This document shows positions 1-7,874 of a DNA stretch of 24,820 nt, in pieces. The stretch covers positions 1 through 24,820 of the forward strand of contig BNTT01000036.1 of the NCBI GenBank assembly GCA_025996815.1, written 5' to 3'. Source of the stretch: Bacteroidia bacterium. Lineage in GTDB: Bacteria; Bacteroidota; Bacteroidia; Bacteroidales; Azobacteroidaceae. Under the pieces are notes generated by a model. That model searched no databases and had not been told where the DNA came from. It saw only the letters and a program-made list of their open reading frames with translations. The position numbers were made by a program, and so were the translations under genes. Numbering within the stretch: the first letter of the stretch is position 1; each line of letters starts with the position of its first letter.

Positions 1-114
1 CTTTTTTTATGTGCGTATGGTGATGAAAGGCAATAGGTTGACCAACAACTGCCATAAAATTGGGGCAAGCCCTACGAAGCCTTTTAAAGTAGGAATTAGT
101 TTATTATTTAAATT

Positions 115-133
115 GTCCGTATAAGGAACGGAC
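115..133 (+). repeat. Inverted repeat upstream of lipoprotein
   Basis: GTCCGT (115-120) and ACGGAC (128-133) form a perfect 6-bp inverted repeat with a 7-nt spacer, 14 nt before the lipoprotein start codon. It could be a leader hairpin or an operator. No function can be assigned from sequence alone. The rest of 1-147 shows no gene and no convincing TAnnTTTG box. Confidence 0.4.
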
Positions 134-147
134 GTAAAACAAAAAAA

Positions 148-577
148 ATGACAAAGTTTAAAAATGTGTTTTTGCTGGCAGCGATAGCTGTTTCAGCGGG
201 TTTTGTTGGTTGCAACAAAGAGGACGATGAAGAAAAAGGTAGTAGTACCTTAGTTGGAACATGGGTATTGGTTCATCAAAAAGGATACGACAGCGATTAT
301 CCTGGTGATACTTGGGATAATAGTTACACTGTATCGGATGCCGTGTTAACAATGACCTTTAGAAATGATGGGACGGTTTCTGAAACAGAATCCCATGGCG
401 GGGCACCATCTACTATCACCGGAACATGGGAGTATAGTGGAGGAAAAATCATCAGAACAAGATGGTAGAGATGGGCATAAGTCAACTGTTTCTGTAACGA
501 AACTTACAGACTCCGAGCTTACCATCGTAGTAGATGATGGAAGCTATCATGACCAACTGGATTTTAAGAGAAAATGA
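148..577 (+). pseudogene. Lipocalin-like surface lipoprotein, frameshifted
   Basis: The first frame (148-468) gives a lipoprotein signal peptide ending in a Cys at about residue 22. An acidic stretch follows directly (CNKEDDEE), which resembles the Bacteroidota lipoprotein export signal for surface display. The body has the repeated GTW pattern typical of small lipocalin-like proteins (GTWVLVHQ, GTWEYSGG). That frame stops early at 466-468. The +2 frame then continues through a sequence that reads like the missing C-terminal strands (VTKLTDSELTIVVDDG) and ends DFKRK at 575-577. The frames can be joined at the A5 run near 442-446 (GGAAAAATC), giving a protein of about 142 residues, usual for this kind of lipoprotein. 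Either this is a real inactivating frameshift, phase-variable slippage, or an assembly error. Function is unknown. Confidence 0.7.
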
Positions 578-606
578 AAAAAGGCTTTAGCATTGCACAA
601 AACTTG

Positions 607-647
607 AAAAAACCGTCCGAGAGCGCAACCTTTCGGGCGGTTTTTCT
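607..647 (+). terminator. Rho-independent terminator
   Basis: CCGTCCGA (613-620) pairs with TCGGGCGG (633-640) through eight base pairs including one G-T, around a 12-nt loop. The stem is extended by an A run (607-612) pairing with the T run (641-645). It lies 30 nt after the end of the restored lipoprotein frame and separates it from the next gene. Confidence 0.85.
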
Positions 648-685
648 TAATTGGGCGTGGATGTCTCGTTAAAAAAATGGTGTGA

Positions 686-718
686 TTGCGGATAATCAAT
701 TAAAAATTCGTACCTTTG
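686..718 (+). promoter_or_regulatory. Bacteroidota promoter for tldD-like gene
   Basis: TACCTTTG (711-718) is an exact match to the Bacteroidota -7 consensus TAnnTTTG. A TTG at 686-688 is a possible -33 element with a 22-nt spacer, slightly longer than the usual 19-21. The start codon at 750 is about 31 nt downstream. Confidence 0.65.
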
Positions 719-749
719 CACATTATTTATTTATAAAAACGACGACGAT

Positions 750-3700
750 ATGTGCAATTTCCGTAAAAGTTTTGTGCTTTTTCTGTTTATTTCTGCGGTG
801 CCCGTCTGGGCGCAAGATGCTGTGTTTAATACCGTTAAGGCGGAGCTTGAACGCAATTTTGAGGTGTTGAAAACGCAGCCTGTTCCGGCTTATTATGGCT
901 TTGTGCGCTTGGATGAGGGGCAGAATATTGCCGCTTCTGCCAATTTGGGGCATTTGCAGAGCAGGGCGACGCTCAACTCGCCGTCGCGGATACTCACAAC
1001 TTGCTTGCGTGTAGGCGATTACACGCTCGACAATTCTCACGAAATTCGCGAAGCGGGCTATGGCGGACTAAGTATCAATGGCGATTATGTAACTTACGAA
1101 CCCAACGACAAGGTGCTGAGAACCACTATTTGGCAGCAATTGGACAAACTCTACAAGGAAGGCATCCAAACTTACGAGCAGGTGAAAGCCAATATGGCGG
1201 TGAAAGTGGAGCAGGAAGACAAGTCGCCCGATTTTTCGCACGAACCCGTCGTCAATACCTATCAAAAGCCCGTTCTGTGGGCTGATTTGCACATCAACCC
1301 GCAAGTGCTGGAAGAAAAAGTGCGCCAATATTCGGCTGTTTTCGACGAAAATCCGGATTTGCAGGAAGGCTCTGCCTACTATATGGTGTCGCTCAATCGC
1401 AAGATATTTGTGGACACCGAGGGGCGCGAATCCGCGGCAAACAGCGTTTCCATTCAGTTGTTTTTGACGGCGCGCACGATTGCCGACGATGGGATGTATC
1501 TGCCCTTGCTGAAGTCGTGGATGGGCTTTTCGTTGGACGAAATGCCTGATGATGAATCAGTTATCAAGGCGGCGCGCGAAATAAGCACCACCCTTTCTGC
1601 GCTGAAAAAGGCACCTGTGGTGGAATCGTTCACCGGTCCGGCAATTCTGTCGCCGGAGGCGGCGGGCGTGTTTTTTCACGAGATATTCGGACACCGCATC
1701 GAGGGGTCGCGCCTGAAGCAAGAGACTGATGCACAGACGTTTAAGAAGAAAATCGGCGAGCGGGTGTTGCCGAAACATCTGTCTGTGACGTTCGACCCCA
1801 CGCTCCGGTATTTTCAGCAGACCCCTTTGGTGGGCACGTTTGCCTTCGACGACGAGGGCATCCCCGCACAATGTGTAAAAGTGGTCGAGAAGGGTATCCT
1901 GCGCAACTTTCTGATGTCGCGCACGCCCATTGAGGGGCAACTCCATTCCAACGGTCACGGACGTGCACAGATGGGTGCCACGCCGATGTCGCGGCAATCT
2001 AACTTGCTGGTAGAGAGTTCGCAACGCTTCTCCGACAGCGAATTGATGAAAAAACTCCGCAAGGAAGCCAAATCGCAGGGCAAAGCCTACGCCTACTACT
2101 TCAAGGAGGTGTCCGGCGGCTTCACCACCACGAGCCGCTATTCGCCTAACTCGTTCAATGTTACGCCGTTAGTCGTCTATCGCGTCTATGCCGACGGTCG
2201 CCCCAACGAACTTGTGCGCGGCGTGGATATGGTGGGCACCCCGCTGGCGATGTTTGCACAAATTGAAGCCTGCGGCGAAACATACGCCACTTTCAACGGT
2301 GTGTGCGGAGCCGAATCGGGCAACGTCCCCGTGTCGGCAACCGCTCCTGCCCTGTTTGTGAAGCACATTGAAACGCAAAAACGCGCGAAAAGCCAATCGC
2401 AACCGCCGTTGTTGCCCAAGCCCGCCGCCGGAGGATTGCAGGGCAAGTCCGCAACGGCAGACAGCATCATTTTCAACGCCCTCAGAGCCGAAGTCAATCG
2501 CGGGCTTGACAACCTGAAAATCAGCGGATTAGCCTCGCCGTTTTTCATCGCCTACACCATCGCCGATGCGAAGCAATTGTCGGTGGCAGCCCAACAGGGC
2601 AGTTTGGTAACTTCCGGTTTCAACGAGCAGCGCACAGCCGGAACACGCTTGCTGATAGGCGATTACGACTGCACGGACGAGAATTTTCAAGGTGCCGCCG
2701 GCGGTGGCGCATCCGGTTTTAACGGTCAGCCACCCCTCGAAAACGACGAGCAAGCCATCCGCCACACGATATGGCAGGATTTGGACGCGATTTACAAGCG
2801 CGCCGCCGAAACATACGAGCAGAAAATCGCAACTATCAAGCAGTTGAACATCCCCGCGAAAGATTTGGAATTGCCCGACTGGGACAAAACGCCGGTTGTG
2901 CAATTGGAAAAATTACGAATTACGAATTACGAATTACGTGAGGATGATAAAACACGTTATGAGGAGTATGCGAAACACGTTTCGGCGGTCTTCAATGAGT
3001 TTCCGGAAGTGCTGGAAGGCGTGTTTTCGCTGCAATTGTGCGAGATGGCGGCTTATTTCTACAACACGGAGGGCACGCAATTCCGCTATCCGCTGTTTTT
3101 CGTCTATGCGCAGGGGGTTGTCAGGGGCATCACCGAGGAGGGCGAGAGGTTGCATACCGGCTTTGAATCGCTGTTTGGCAGTCCCGACGAGTTGCCGCCG
3201 CTTGCCGAAATGCAGGCGAAATGCCGCGAAACGGCACAAAAATTCATTGCCCTGCTCCGTGCACCCAAACTCAAGGAGTCCTACTCCGGTCCCGTCCTGT
3301 TTGAGGACGAGGCAGTGCCCACGACGATTTTTTCCAACTTTATGTGGAGTGATATTTCGCTGATTGCTGAGCGTAAACCATTGACATCCAGCGGATTTGC
3401 ATACGGCGGCAACGACATCGAAGAGATGATGAACAAGCGCATCACCGCCCGCGAAATCACGATTGAAGATTTGACGGGCACGCCGGAATACAACGGTGTG
3501 CGCCTGCTGGGCTATGCGCCGATTGACGCGCAGGGCGTTGTGCCGCCGGCAAAAACGGTGCTGGTCGAAAACGGCATCCTGAAAACGCTGCTCAACGACC
3601 GCGTGCCCACGCCCAAAGTGCCCCACTCCAATGGACATAACCTGTTCACTATCAGCCTCTCCGGCGAAACCGGCAGCGGCGTGTTCCGATTCGCCGACAC

Positions 3701-4064
3701 GCGCACCAAAAGCAAGGCGGAACTGAAAAAAGAACTGCTGACACGTGCCAAAGCGGAGGGCTACGACTATGCCTACATCGTGCGCAAAACCGTGCTCGAC
3801 GGCTCCTCGCCCAGCGAACTGTATCAGGTGAGCGTGGCAGACGGCTCCGAAAAGCGGATGCGGGCAGCAGAAATCAAAAACATTAATTCGCAGATTTTCA
3901 AAAAACTCGTAGCCGTTTCCAACCACGAAATAATCGAAAACAGCCTCTTCGGTCGCAGCATCGTGAGCATCATCGCGCCGGATGCTATCCTTTTTGAGGA
4001 ACTGCAAATTCAGAGCGACGGCATCGACAATTTCAAGAAAGCACCTGTTGTGAAGGGGATTTAG
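750..4064 (+). CDS. Exported double TldD/PmbA metalloprotease (TldD-TldE-like fusion)
   Basis: Predicted exported protein of 1104 residues with a signal peptide ending near PVWAQD. The first half (about 25-560) is a TldD/PmbA-family protein with the zinc site HEIFGH (H310, E311, H314) and a later Cys at about 519 (VCGAESGN) where the family has its third ligand. The second half (about 585-1104) starts the family fold again: IFNALRAEVNRGLDNLK repeats the pattern of VFNTVKAELERNFEVLK at residue 26. It has FEDEAVPTTIFSNFM where HExxxH should be, and no matching Cys. The architecture therefore mirrors the TldD (active) and TldE (inactive) heterodimer in one chain. TldD/E cut unfolded peptides, and exported Bacteroidota members are poorly characterised. 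A 7-bp tandem repeat is read in frame at about residues 721-730. Start chosen by signal peptide and promoter. Confidence 0.88.
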   Translation: MCNFRKSFVLFLFISAVPVWAQDAVFNTVKAELERNFEVLKTQPVPAYYGFVRLDEGQNIAASANLGHLQSRATLNSPSRILTTCLRVGDYTLDNSHEIREAGYGGLSINGDYVTYEPNDKVLRTTIWQQLDKLYKEGIQTYEQVKANMAVKVEQEDKSPDFSHEPVVNTYQKPVLWADLHINPQVLEEKVRQYSAVFDENPDLQEGSAYYMVSLNRKIFVDTEGRESAANSVSIQLFLTARTIADDGMYLPLLKSWMGFSLDEMPDDESVIKAAREISTTLSALKKAPVVESFTGPAILSPEAAGVFFHEIFGHRIEGSRLKQETDAQTFKKKIGERVLPKHLSVTFDPTLRYFQQTPLVGTFAFDDEGIPAQCVKVVEKGILRNFLMSRTPIEGQLHSNGHGRAQMGATPMSRQSNLLVESSQRFSDSELMKKLRKEAKSQGKAYAYYFKEVSGGFTTTSRYSPNSFNVTPLVVYRVYADGRPNELVRGVDMVGTPLAMFAQIEACGETYATFNGVCGAESGNVPVSATAPALFVKHIETQKRAKSQSQPPLLPKPAAGGLQGKSATADSIIFNALRAEVNRGLDNLKISGLASPFFIAYTIADAKQLSVAAQQGSLVTSGFNEQRTAGTRLLIGDYDCTDENFQGAAGGGASGFNGQPPLENDEQAIRHTIWQDLDAIYKRAAETYEQKIATIKQLNIPAKDLELPDWDKTPVVQLEKLRITNYELREDDKTRYEEYAKHVSAVFNEFPEVLEGVFSLQLCEMAAYFYNTEGTQFRYPLFFVYAQGVVRGITEEGERLHTGFESLFGSPDELPPLAEMQAKCRETAQKFIALLRAPKLKESYSGPVLFEDEAVPTTIFSNFMWSDISLIAERKPLTSSGFAYGGNDIEEMMNKRITAREITIEDLTGTPEYNGVRLLGYAPIDAQGVVPPAKTVLVENGILKTLLNDRVPTPKVPHSNGHNLFTISLSGETGSGVFRFADTRTKSKAELKKELLTRAKAEGYDYAYIVRKTVLDGSSPSELYQVSVADGSEKRMRAAEIKNINSQIFKKLVAVSNHEIIENSLFGRSIVSIIAPDAILFEELQIQSDGIDNFKKAPVVKGI
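2911..2938 (+). repeat. Heptamer tandem array inside CDS (AATTACG x4)
   Basis: Four perfect copies of AATTACG lie end to end in the second half of the TldD-like gene and are translated as part of KLRITNYELRE. The array falls in a linker between conserved segments of the degenerate half. The same heptamer occurs at 16877-16918. Confidence 0.9.
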
Positions 4065-4144
4065 ATATATCTGCGATTTAGTCCCCTGTTTCACTCGTGT
4101 CGTAATTCAAAAAACAAGTCAACTATGCATAAAAACATCACAGT

Positions 4145-5380
4145 ATGGAAAATTTTATTAACACGCTATACACCGAGGATAATCTATTTATATTGACCGG
4201 ACTAAATAGCAATTTAGTCGATTTGATATATTTAGACCCGCCGTTTAACTCCAAGCGGATTTATTCTGCGCCGATAGGCAGCAAGGCTGCCGGCTCAAGT
4301 TTCAAAGATATGTGGACGTGGGAAGATGTCAATGTGGCATATCTCAATACTTTGGCAAAAAAATACCCCGCATTGACAAAATACATCGCTTCGATAGGCG
4401 TGATACACAGCAAAGCGATGGCGGCATATTTAACTTATATGGCACAGCGCATCATCGAAATGCACCGCGTATTGAAAGACACCGGCAGTTTGTATCTACA
4501 TTGCGACCCCACTGCAAGTCATTATTTGAAGGTGGTGTTAGATGAAATTTTTGGCAAAAAAAATTTTAGGAACGAAATAATTTGGTGCTACAAACGACCG
4601 TCTGCACCGAAACAAAGACAGTTGCCACGCTTGCACGATGTTATATTTTGGTATTCAAAAGGTGAACAATGGACATTTAATGGGGACACAATTAGAGTGC
4701 CTTACGCTCAAAGCAGTCTCGACAGAGCAGGTTATGCGGCTAATGCAAGTAAAATGACAGATGGCGGCGTTGTTGAATTGAAAGAAGATGGAAAATTGCC
4801 TGAAGATTGGTGGGATATTCCAATGTTAAAAGGAAATTCCAAAGAAGCCACAGGTTATCCCACCCAAAAACCGCTTGCGCTGTTGCATCGCATCATTAAA
4901 GCATCGTCAAACGAGGGCGATATTGTATTTGACCCGTTTTGCGGCTGTGCCACCACTTGCGTGGCAGCCCAGCAATTGGGCAGGAAATGGATTGGCATTG
5001 ATATTGAAAAACAAGCCGTCAGTATATTGATAGAGCGATTGAGCGATGATGCAGGACTGTTTAAAAACTTTGTGAATACAACGCTCGTCCCACAACGGAC
5101 TGATATTCAGATAATTGAGCCGATAAAATCGGTAAAAGAGCGTTTATACAAAGAGCAAAACGGTTTATGCTCCGGTTGCAAACGACAATTCGAAATGCGA
5201 AATATGGAAATAGACCATATTATCCCCAAATCAAAAGGCGGTGGCAGTTATTACGAAAACTATCAGTTGCTGTGCGGGGCTTGCAACAAAAAGAAAAGCG
5301 ACAAGCCAATGGAATATCTGCGGGCATATATAGACAGCGAAGAGGAATTTTCAAAGAATAAAATAATTTTTGGAGAATAA
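4145..5380 (+). CDS. DNA methyltransferase (N6-A/N4-C, beta class) fused to HNH nuclease domain
   Basis: 411 residues. The N-terminal part is an N6-adenine/N4-cytosine DNA methyltransferase: catalytic motif IV DPPF at 31-34 comes before the SAM-binding motif DPFCGCATT at 263-271, the order that defines the beta class. YPTQKPLALLHRII just before it is the usual motif X region. The C-terminal 70 residues are a separate HNH domain: CSGC (C342, C345), EIDHIIPKSKGGG (D357, H358) and CGACN (C377, C380), i.e. a Cys4 treble-clef with the DH pair. The protein could both methylate and cut DNA, but no separate restriction enzyme or specificity subunit lies next to it. It may equally be an orphan methyltransferase using the HNH domain for DNA binding. 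The gene stands alone, 80 nt after the tldD-like gene. Recognition sequence cannot be read from here. Confidence 0.9.
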   Translation: MENFINTLYTEDNLFILTGLNSNLVDLIYLDPPFNSKRIYSAPIGSKAAGSSFKDMWTWEDVNVAYLNTLAKKYPALTKYIASIGVIHSKAMAAYLTYMAQRIIEMHRVLKDTGSLYLHCDPTASHYLKVVLDEIFGKKNFRNEIIWCYKRPSAPKQRQLPRLHDVIFWYSKGEQWTFNGDTIRVPYAQSSLDRAGYAANASKMTDGGVVELKEDGKLPEDWWDIPMLKGNSKEATGYPTQKPLALLHRIIKASSNEGDIVFDPFCGCATTCVAAQQLGRKWIGIDIEKQAVSILIERLSDDAGLFKNFVNTTLVPQRTDIQIIEPIKSVKERLYKEQNGLCSGCKRQFEMRNMEIDHIIPKSKGGGSYYENYQLLCGACNKKKSDKPMEYLRAYIDSEEEFSKNKIIFGE

Positions 5381-5414
5381 AGCGCGGGAATCAAACTTTG
5401 ATTTGATTTTTTAT

Positions 5415-5422
5415 TACTTTTG
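5415..5422 (+). promoter_or_regulatory. -7 promoter box for sigma factor gene
   Basis: TACTTTTG matches TAnnTTTG and sits 32 nt before the ATG at 5455. No TTTG occurs at the standard -33 distance; the nearest, at 5397-5400 and 5402-5405, are too close. It argues against the TTG start at 5437, which would leave almost no leader. Confidence 0.5.
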
Positions 5423-5454
5423 TAACCAAAATCGCATTGCGGCGTCTAAATGGT

Positions 5455-6012
5455 ATGAAGAATGGGAGCGACCTCTTTTATATAGCGCGGGTGAAAGCCG
5501 GGGATGTGCGGGCTTTTTCGGCGATTGTGGGCGGTTATCAGCAGATGGTGTTCTCGATTGTTTTGAAGATTGTGGCTAACCGCGAAGATGCCGAAGATAT
5601 TACGCAGGAGGTGTTTATAAAGGTGTTTAAGTCGCTGGCGCAGTTCAAAGAAGAGGCGGAATTTTCGACTTGGCTCTACCGGATTGCCTACAACACCACG
5701 CTGTCGGAGTTGCGGAAAAAGAGGCTGCGCTTTTCGCCGATAGAGGATAGCATAATGGCTGAAAATGAGCCTGATACGGATGCGCCGGCGGATGACGTGG
5801 AGGTGAGTTTGCAACATTTGGACGAGGCATTGAAAAAGTTGCCGCCGGACGACGTTTTTTTGGTTACTTTGCACTATATGGATGGGCAATCCATCGAAAA
5901 TATCAGCAAAATCACCGGTCTGTCGGTGCCCAATGTGAAGGTCAAACTGCACCGGATACGCAAGAAACTGGCTTTGGAACTAAATAAAATGAAAGAAGAT
6001 GAAAGAAAATAA
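5455..6012 (+). CDS. ECF-type RNA polymerase sigma factor
   Basis: About 185 residues starting MKNGSDLFYIARVKAG. Sigma-70 region 2 is clear: a helix with QQMVFSIVLKIVANREDAEDITQE, then FSTWLYRIAYNTTLSELRKKR for -10 recognition. After an acidic linker comes region 4: a helix-turn-helix with LPPDDVFLVTLHYM and ISKITGLSVPNVKVKLHRIRKKL for -35 binding. Size and domain set fit the extracytoplasmic-function group, and there is no region 1 or 3. The in-frame TTG at 5437 would add six residues; the ATG at 5455 is preferred because it is preceded by a -7 box at the right distance. It overlaps the next gene by 14 nt, so the two are probably translated together, and that partner may control it. Target genes are unknown. 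Confidence 0.9.
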   Translation: MKNGSDLFYIARVKAGDVRAFSAIVGGYQQMVFSIVLKIVANREDAEDITQEVFIKVFKSLAQFKEEAEFSTWLYRIAYNTTLSELRKKRLRFSPIEDSIMAENEPDTDAPADDVEVSLQHLDEALKKLPPDDVFLVTLHYMDGQSIENISKITGLSVPNVKVKLHRIRKKLALELNKMKEDERK

Positions 6013-6373
6013 CGACCTGTTGGACAAGCGATTACGCGAAGCGTTCAACGAATTTGTGTTAGACACGCCATCATCGGGTTTCGTAGAAAACCTGATGGTG
6101 AGAGTGGAACGGGAAGCCGCCAAAGCGCAGCGACAGCGCGTGTGGATGACTTGCGGACAAATTGCAGCGGGCATCTGCGCGATGATTTTGCTGCCGGCAC
6201 TGGCGATTTATTTGTGCCGCATCTACGTTCCCGGATTCACATTCGTGTTCACTTTTCCCAAAATAGACCTGAATTTAGACCCCAATCTGATTGCTATCGG
6301 CTTGACTGTCTTGCTCTTACTGATGGCAGACACGCTGCTCCGGAAACACGCCCGCTCTAAAGAAACGGAATAA
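5999..6373 (+). CDS. Small membrane protein, possible anti-sigma factor
   Basis: 124 residues of no recognised family. The N-terminal 45 or so residues are charged and likely cytoplasmic (LLDKRLREAFNEFVLDTPSSGFVENLMVRVE). Two hydrophobic segments follow, at about 51-70 (IAAGICAMILLPALAIYL) and 96-113 (LIAIGLTVLLLLMADTLL), with a short loop between. The gene overlaps the 3' end of the ECF sigma gene by 14 nt. This placement and topology match small anti-sigma factors of Bacteroidota ECF pairs, but no zinc-binding HxxxCxxC motif is present, so the role is inferred from context only. Its 3' end overlaps the convergent murF gene by 17 nt. Confidence 0.75.
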   Translation: MKENNDLLDKRLREAFNEFVLDTPSSGFVENLMVRVEREAAKAQRQRVWMTCGQIAAGICAMILLPALAIYLCRIYVPGFTFVFTFPKIDLNLDPNLIAIGLTVLLLLMADTLLRKHARSKETE

Positions 6374-7652
6374 CCGCCTCCAAGCCATTGGCGCGCGAGC
6401 CTTTGACTAAAATGGAACAACCGCTGACGGGTCGTTGCTGCAAATGGGCTAATAATCCGGCGGTCGTTTCAAAGCACGTGAAAGGATTATTGTCCGAACA
6501 TTTTTCAAAACTTTTGCCCACCAGCAGCACTCCTGCTATTTCCGCCGAATCGCGAAGCCAGTCGACGATTTTTTTGTGCTCCTTGCGGTTGTATGCACCC
6601 AATTCTTTCATCTCGCCCAGAATCACCATCTTCGGCGAGCCGCTCGCCTGCTTGAAATTTTCCAAAGCCGCCTGCATACTGCTCGGATTGGCATTGTAGG
6701 CATCCACAATCACGGTGTTGAACTTTGTTTTCAGGATTTGCGACCGGTTGTTGGTGGGCGTGTAGGCAGCCAGGGCGGCGTTAATCGCGTCGTCCGGCAC
6801 GTCAAACCGGCTCGCCACGCAAATCGCCGCCAGCACATTTTCCAAATTGTAGGCACCAACCAGTTGCGTTTGGCACACGTGAGTCGCTTCGCCCCGCGTC
6901 CACTCAATTTGCAGCGTCGGATGTGGCTCAATAACATGCCCGTGGATGCTCGCCTCGGCATCGCTGCCGTAATAAACGACGCGCATATCGCGGTGGTGCT
7001 CCTTCAAAACAGGATTGTCGGTGTTGGCAAAAATCGGCGCGTTCTTGCTGCGCAGGTAATCGTAAAGTTCCGTTTTGGTGCGCACGACACCTTCAAACGA
7101 GCCGAATCCCTCCAGATGCGCCTTGCCCACGTTGGTAATCAGCCCGCAGTCGGGGTCGGCAACGACGCACAGGTCGCGAATCTCGCCCGGATGGTTGGCA
7201 CCCATTTCGATGACGGCATACCGGTCTTTGGGGGTCAGTCGCAGCAGCGTCAGCGGCACACCGATGTGATTGTTGAGATTGCCCTGCGTATAAAGCGTCT
7301 GATATTTCGCCGAAAGCGCGGCGGCAATCAGCTCCTTGGTGGTGGTTTTGCCGTTAGTGCCCGTGATGGCGATGACCTTTGCAGGCATCTGTGTGCGGTG
7401 GTAGTGCGCCAACCGCTGAAGCGTATGCAGCACATTGTCCACCTTTATGATATTGGGCGCGTTCAATCGCACCCTTGCGCCGTCTGCCACCACAAACACC
7501 GCCCCCGCCGCCAGCACATCCTGCACATAGTCGTTGCCGTCAAACCGGTCGCCTTTGAGGGCGAAAAAAATCGCACCCTGCGGGCAATTGCGACTGTCGG
7601 TCGAAATCACCGGATGCCACTGAAAAATCTGATAGAGTTGCTCAATTTTCAT
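6357..7652 (-). CDS. murF: UDP-N-acetylmuramoyl-tripeptide--D-alanyl-D-alanine ligase
   Basis: Cytoplasmic peptidoglycan-precursor ligase that adds D-Ala-D-Ala to UDP-MurNAc-tripeptide with ATP. The start at MKIEQLYQIF gives about 431 residues, the normal size. In order: the N-terminal substrate-binding domain with STDSRNCPQGAIFFALKG, the ATP loop ITGTNGKTTTKE, TQGNLNNHIGVPLTLL and EMGANHPGEI of the central domain, then NVGKAHLEGFGS and VDAYNANPSSM, all typical of MurF. The C-terminal domain ends VKGSRANGLE. Reading frame stays open upstream to 7814, but both promoters lie inside that extension, so those starts are excluded. An alternative ATG two codons upstream (7658) is possible. The gene is alone here rather than in a dcw cluster, and converges on the sigma/membrane-protein pair with a 17-nt overlap. 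Confidence 0.95.
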   Translation of the reverse strand: MKIEQLYQIFQWHPVISTDSRNCPQGAIFFALKGDRFDGNDYVQDVLAAGAVFVVADGARVRLNAPNIIKVDNVLHTLQRLAHYHRTQMPAKVIAITGTNGKTTTKELIAAALSAKYQTLYTQGNLNNHIGVPLTLLRLTPKDRYAVIEMGANHPGEIRDLCVVADPDCGLITNVGKAHLEGFGSFEGVVRTKTELYDYLRSKNAPIFANTDNPVLKEHHRDMRVVYYGSDAEASIHGHVIEPHPTLQIEWTRGEATHVCQTQLVGAYNLENVLAAICVASRFDVPDDAINAALAAYTPTNNRSQILKTKFNTVIVDAYNANPSSMQAALENFKQASGSPKMVILGEMKELGAYNRKEHKKIVDWLRDSAEIAGVLLVGKSFEKCSDNNPFTCFETTAGLLAHLQQRPVSGCSILVKGSRANGLEAVIPFL

Positions 7653-7672
7653 CGTCATGCCTTTTTGAAGTG

Positions 7673-7702
7673 CAAAAGTACTGTTTTTTTTTGAGATGCA
7701 AA
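7673..7702 (-). promoter_or_regulatory. murF proximal promoter (P2)
   Basis: On the minus strand, TTTG (7699-7702) is followed after 18 nt by TACTTTTG (7673-7680), close to the Bacteroidota consensus. It would give a very short leader (about 10-20 nt) before the murF ATG at 7652. Confidence 0.6.
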
Positions 7703-7752
7703 AGCCCGCGTCTTTGGGGCGCGGAGTGCGAGGACAAGGTTTGTTTTTTCGG

Positions 7753-7784
7753 CAAAGGTATAAATACATGTCCAATCGCTCAAA
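7753..7784 (-). promoter_or_regulatory. murF distal promoter (P1)
   Basis: On the minus strand, TTTG (7781-7784) and TACCTTTG (7753-7760) are separated by exactly 20 nt, a near-perfect Bacteroidota promoter. It would produce a leader of about 90-100 nt for murF. Confidence 0.75.
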
Positions 7785-7845
7785 TTTTGGTAGAAAATTA
7801 CACGATTTTGACAAAAATGGATGCTTTTATTTGCTTTTTATTGCT

Positions 7846-7853
7846 TAACTTTG
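7846..7853 (+). promoter_or_regulatory. -7 promoter box for the carbohydrate operon
   Basis: TAACTTTG matches TAnnTTTG and lies 21 nt before the ATG at 7875. No clear -33 element is found at the standard distance. The box lies inside the upstream extension of the reading frame, supporting the ATG at 7875 over the one at 7821. Confidence 0.5.
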
Positions 7854-7874
7854 GGGCGTGAAATATTTTTTATT

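Noticed and set aside
2911..2938. Possible CRISPR or insertion-sequence end
   Set aside because: Units are 7 bp with no spacers, no inverted ends and no transposase.
2934..4094. Long minus-strand reading frame (386 codons) opposite the tldD-like gene
   Set aside because: The plus strand has clear family motifs over the whole stretch; the antisense product has no recognisable domain and is explained by GC-rich third positions.
6576..7694. Plus-strand reading frame of 372 codons opposite murF
   Set aside because: murF motifs are unambiguous on the minus strand; the antisense translation is Arg/His/Val-rich without a family pattern.
7653..7814. N-terminal extension of murF to 7814
   Set aside because: It contains both promoters and has no similarity to MurF; the family start matches MKIEQLYQIF.
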